From Pseudomonas viridiflava (GTDB lineage Bacteria; Pseudomonadota; Gammaproteobacteria; Pseudomonadales; Pseudomonadaceae), in assembly GCF_900590755.1 (NCBI RefSeq), contig NZ_UUOC01000025.1:248001-312000 (forward strand): a DNA stretch of 64,000 nt, written 5' to 3'. Shown here one piece after another: positions 63,617 to 64,000 of the stretch. Each line of letters begins with the position of its first letter. The first letter of the stretch is position 1. The position numbers were made by a program, and so were the translations under genes. Below the pieces are notes generated by a model. It worked only from the letters and a program-made list of their open reading frames with translations, searched no databases and was not told the origin of the DNA.

Positions 63617-63640
63617 CTGGTGTTGCCCGAAAGAGACAGA

Positions 63641-64000
63641 TCACCAGCGGATCATGCATCCCGCCCATGAATAGCCCACGCCAAAGCCCAGCGCAGCAAT
63701 GACAGTACCCTCATTGATACGGCCCTTGTTCATCGACTCTTTCAAGGCGATGGGGATCGTACAGGACACCGTATTGCCGCAATGGCTGAACTCGGTGACG
63801 AACTTCTCCACCGGCACCTTCAAGCGACGACGAAGCGCGTCCAGCATGAAATGGTTGGCTTGATGAAAGACAAACAAATCAACAGCGCTGGCAGCTAACT
63901 CGTCATCAAATAGAGAGTTGAACAACTGCGGTACACGCGTCATCGAAAACTCGAAAATGGCAGGCCCGTTCATATAGAGATCGGCGTCGGACCGAACATT
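63641..64000 (-). CDS. 3-oxoacyl-ACP synthase III family protein (partial, 3' end)
   Basis: Only the C-terminal 119 residues are in the window; the frame is open to the edge (NVRSDADLYMNGPAIFEF), so the start lies beyond 64000. The catalytic His is in VFHQANHFML and the Asn in CGNTVSCTIP, in agreement with FabH-like enzymes. It differs from the 309-residue protein at 19258-20187 (HQAN against HQGS). In P. syringae a similar gene serves the acyl part of modified viosamine, consistent with this island. It is convergent with the dioxygenase gene. Confidence 0.88.
   Translation of the reverse strand, partial: NVRSDADLYMNGPAIFEFSMTRVPQLFNSLFDDELAASAVDLFVFHQANHFMLDALRRRLKVPVEKFVTEFSHCGNTVSCTIPIALKESMNKGRINEGTVIAALGFGVGYSWAGCMIRW

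Overview
This is a Pseudomonas chromosome segment, most probably from the P. fluorescens complex. The reasons are the gene order and protein character of the polar-flagellum cluster (fleQ, fleSR, fliEFGHIJ, flgBCDE, flgFGHIJKL, cheV/cheR, flgAMN, flgZ), GGCAC-N5-TTGC sigma-54 promoters and FliA-type promoters, and many REP palindromes of the GCGGGCAAGCC/GGAGCG type. No RNA gene, transposase, CRISPR or plasmid-type gene was seen.

Layout, left to right. 1-1294 (minus): an HsbR/HsbA-like regulator pair, cut by the left edge. 1538-7309 (minus): fliEFGHIJ, the MS-ring, switch and export ATPase genes, behind a sigma-54 promoter. 7574-11807 (minus): fleQ and fleSR, the flagellar regulators. 11974-17303 (minus): fliT, fliS, fliD, flaG and two different flagellin genes, each flagellin with its own FliA-type promoter. 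17645-33915 (minus): a flagellin-glycosylation island with a Maf-type transferase, a ketoacyl-ACP synthase III, the complete CMP-pseudaminic acid pathway (pseB, pseC, a methylase, pseF, a fused pseG-pseH, pseI) and two giant multidomain glycosyltransferases. 34014-42473 (minus): flgFGHIJKL. 42787-43640: a small secreted protein gene and an exactly periodic 105-bp REP array. 43641-48536 (minus): a second, enlarged hook-protein gene, then flgBCDE. 48903-50707 (minus): cheV-cheR. 50789-53380 (plus): flgA, flgM, flgN, flgZ. 53545-56290 (minus): an MFS transporter and a glutamine-synthetase-like gene, unrelated to motility. 56609-64000: a second sugar-modification island with a VioA-like aminotransferase, two methyltransferases, a third giant glycosyltransferase, a PhyH-type dioxygenase and a second ketoacyl-ACP synthase III cut by the right edge.

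Working together: FleQ and sigma-54 switch on the basal-body and fleSR operons. FleSR drives later hook and rod genes. Completion of the hook lets FlgM leave the cell and frees FliA for flagellin and flgM transcription. FlgN, FliS and FliT chaperone the late export substrates. The two islands look able to make at least two nonulosonic or amino-deoxy sugars, with acyl and methyl decorations, for flagellin. The least ordinary features are the coiled-coil repeat insert with a lone cysteine in the second flagellin, the internally duplicated hook protein, the PseG-PseH fusion, three paralogous giant glycosyltransferases, and the 105-bp array that stays open on both strands.
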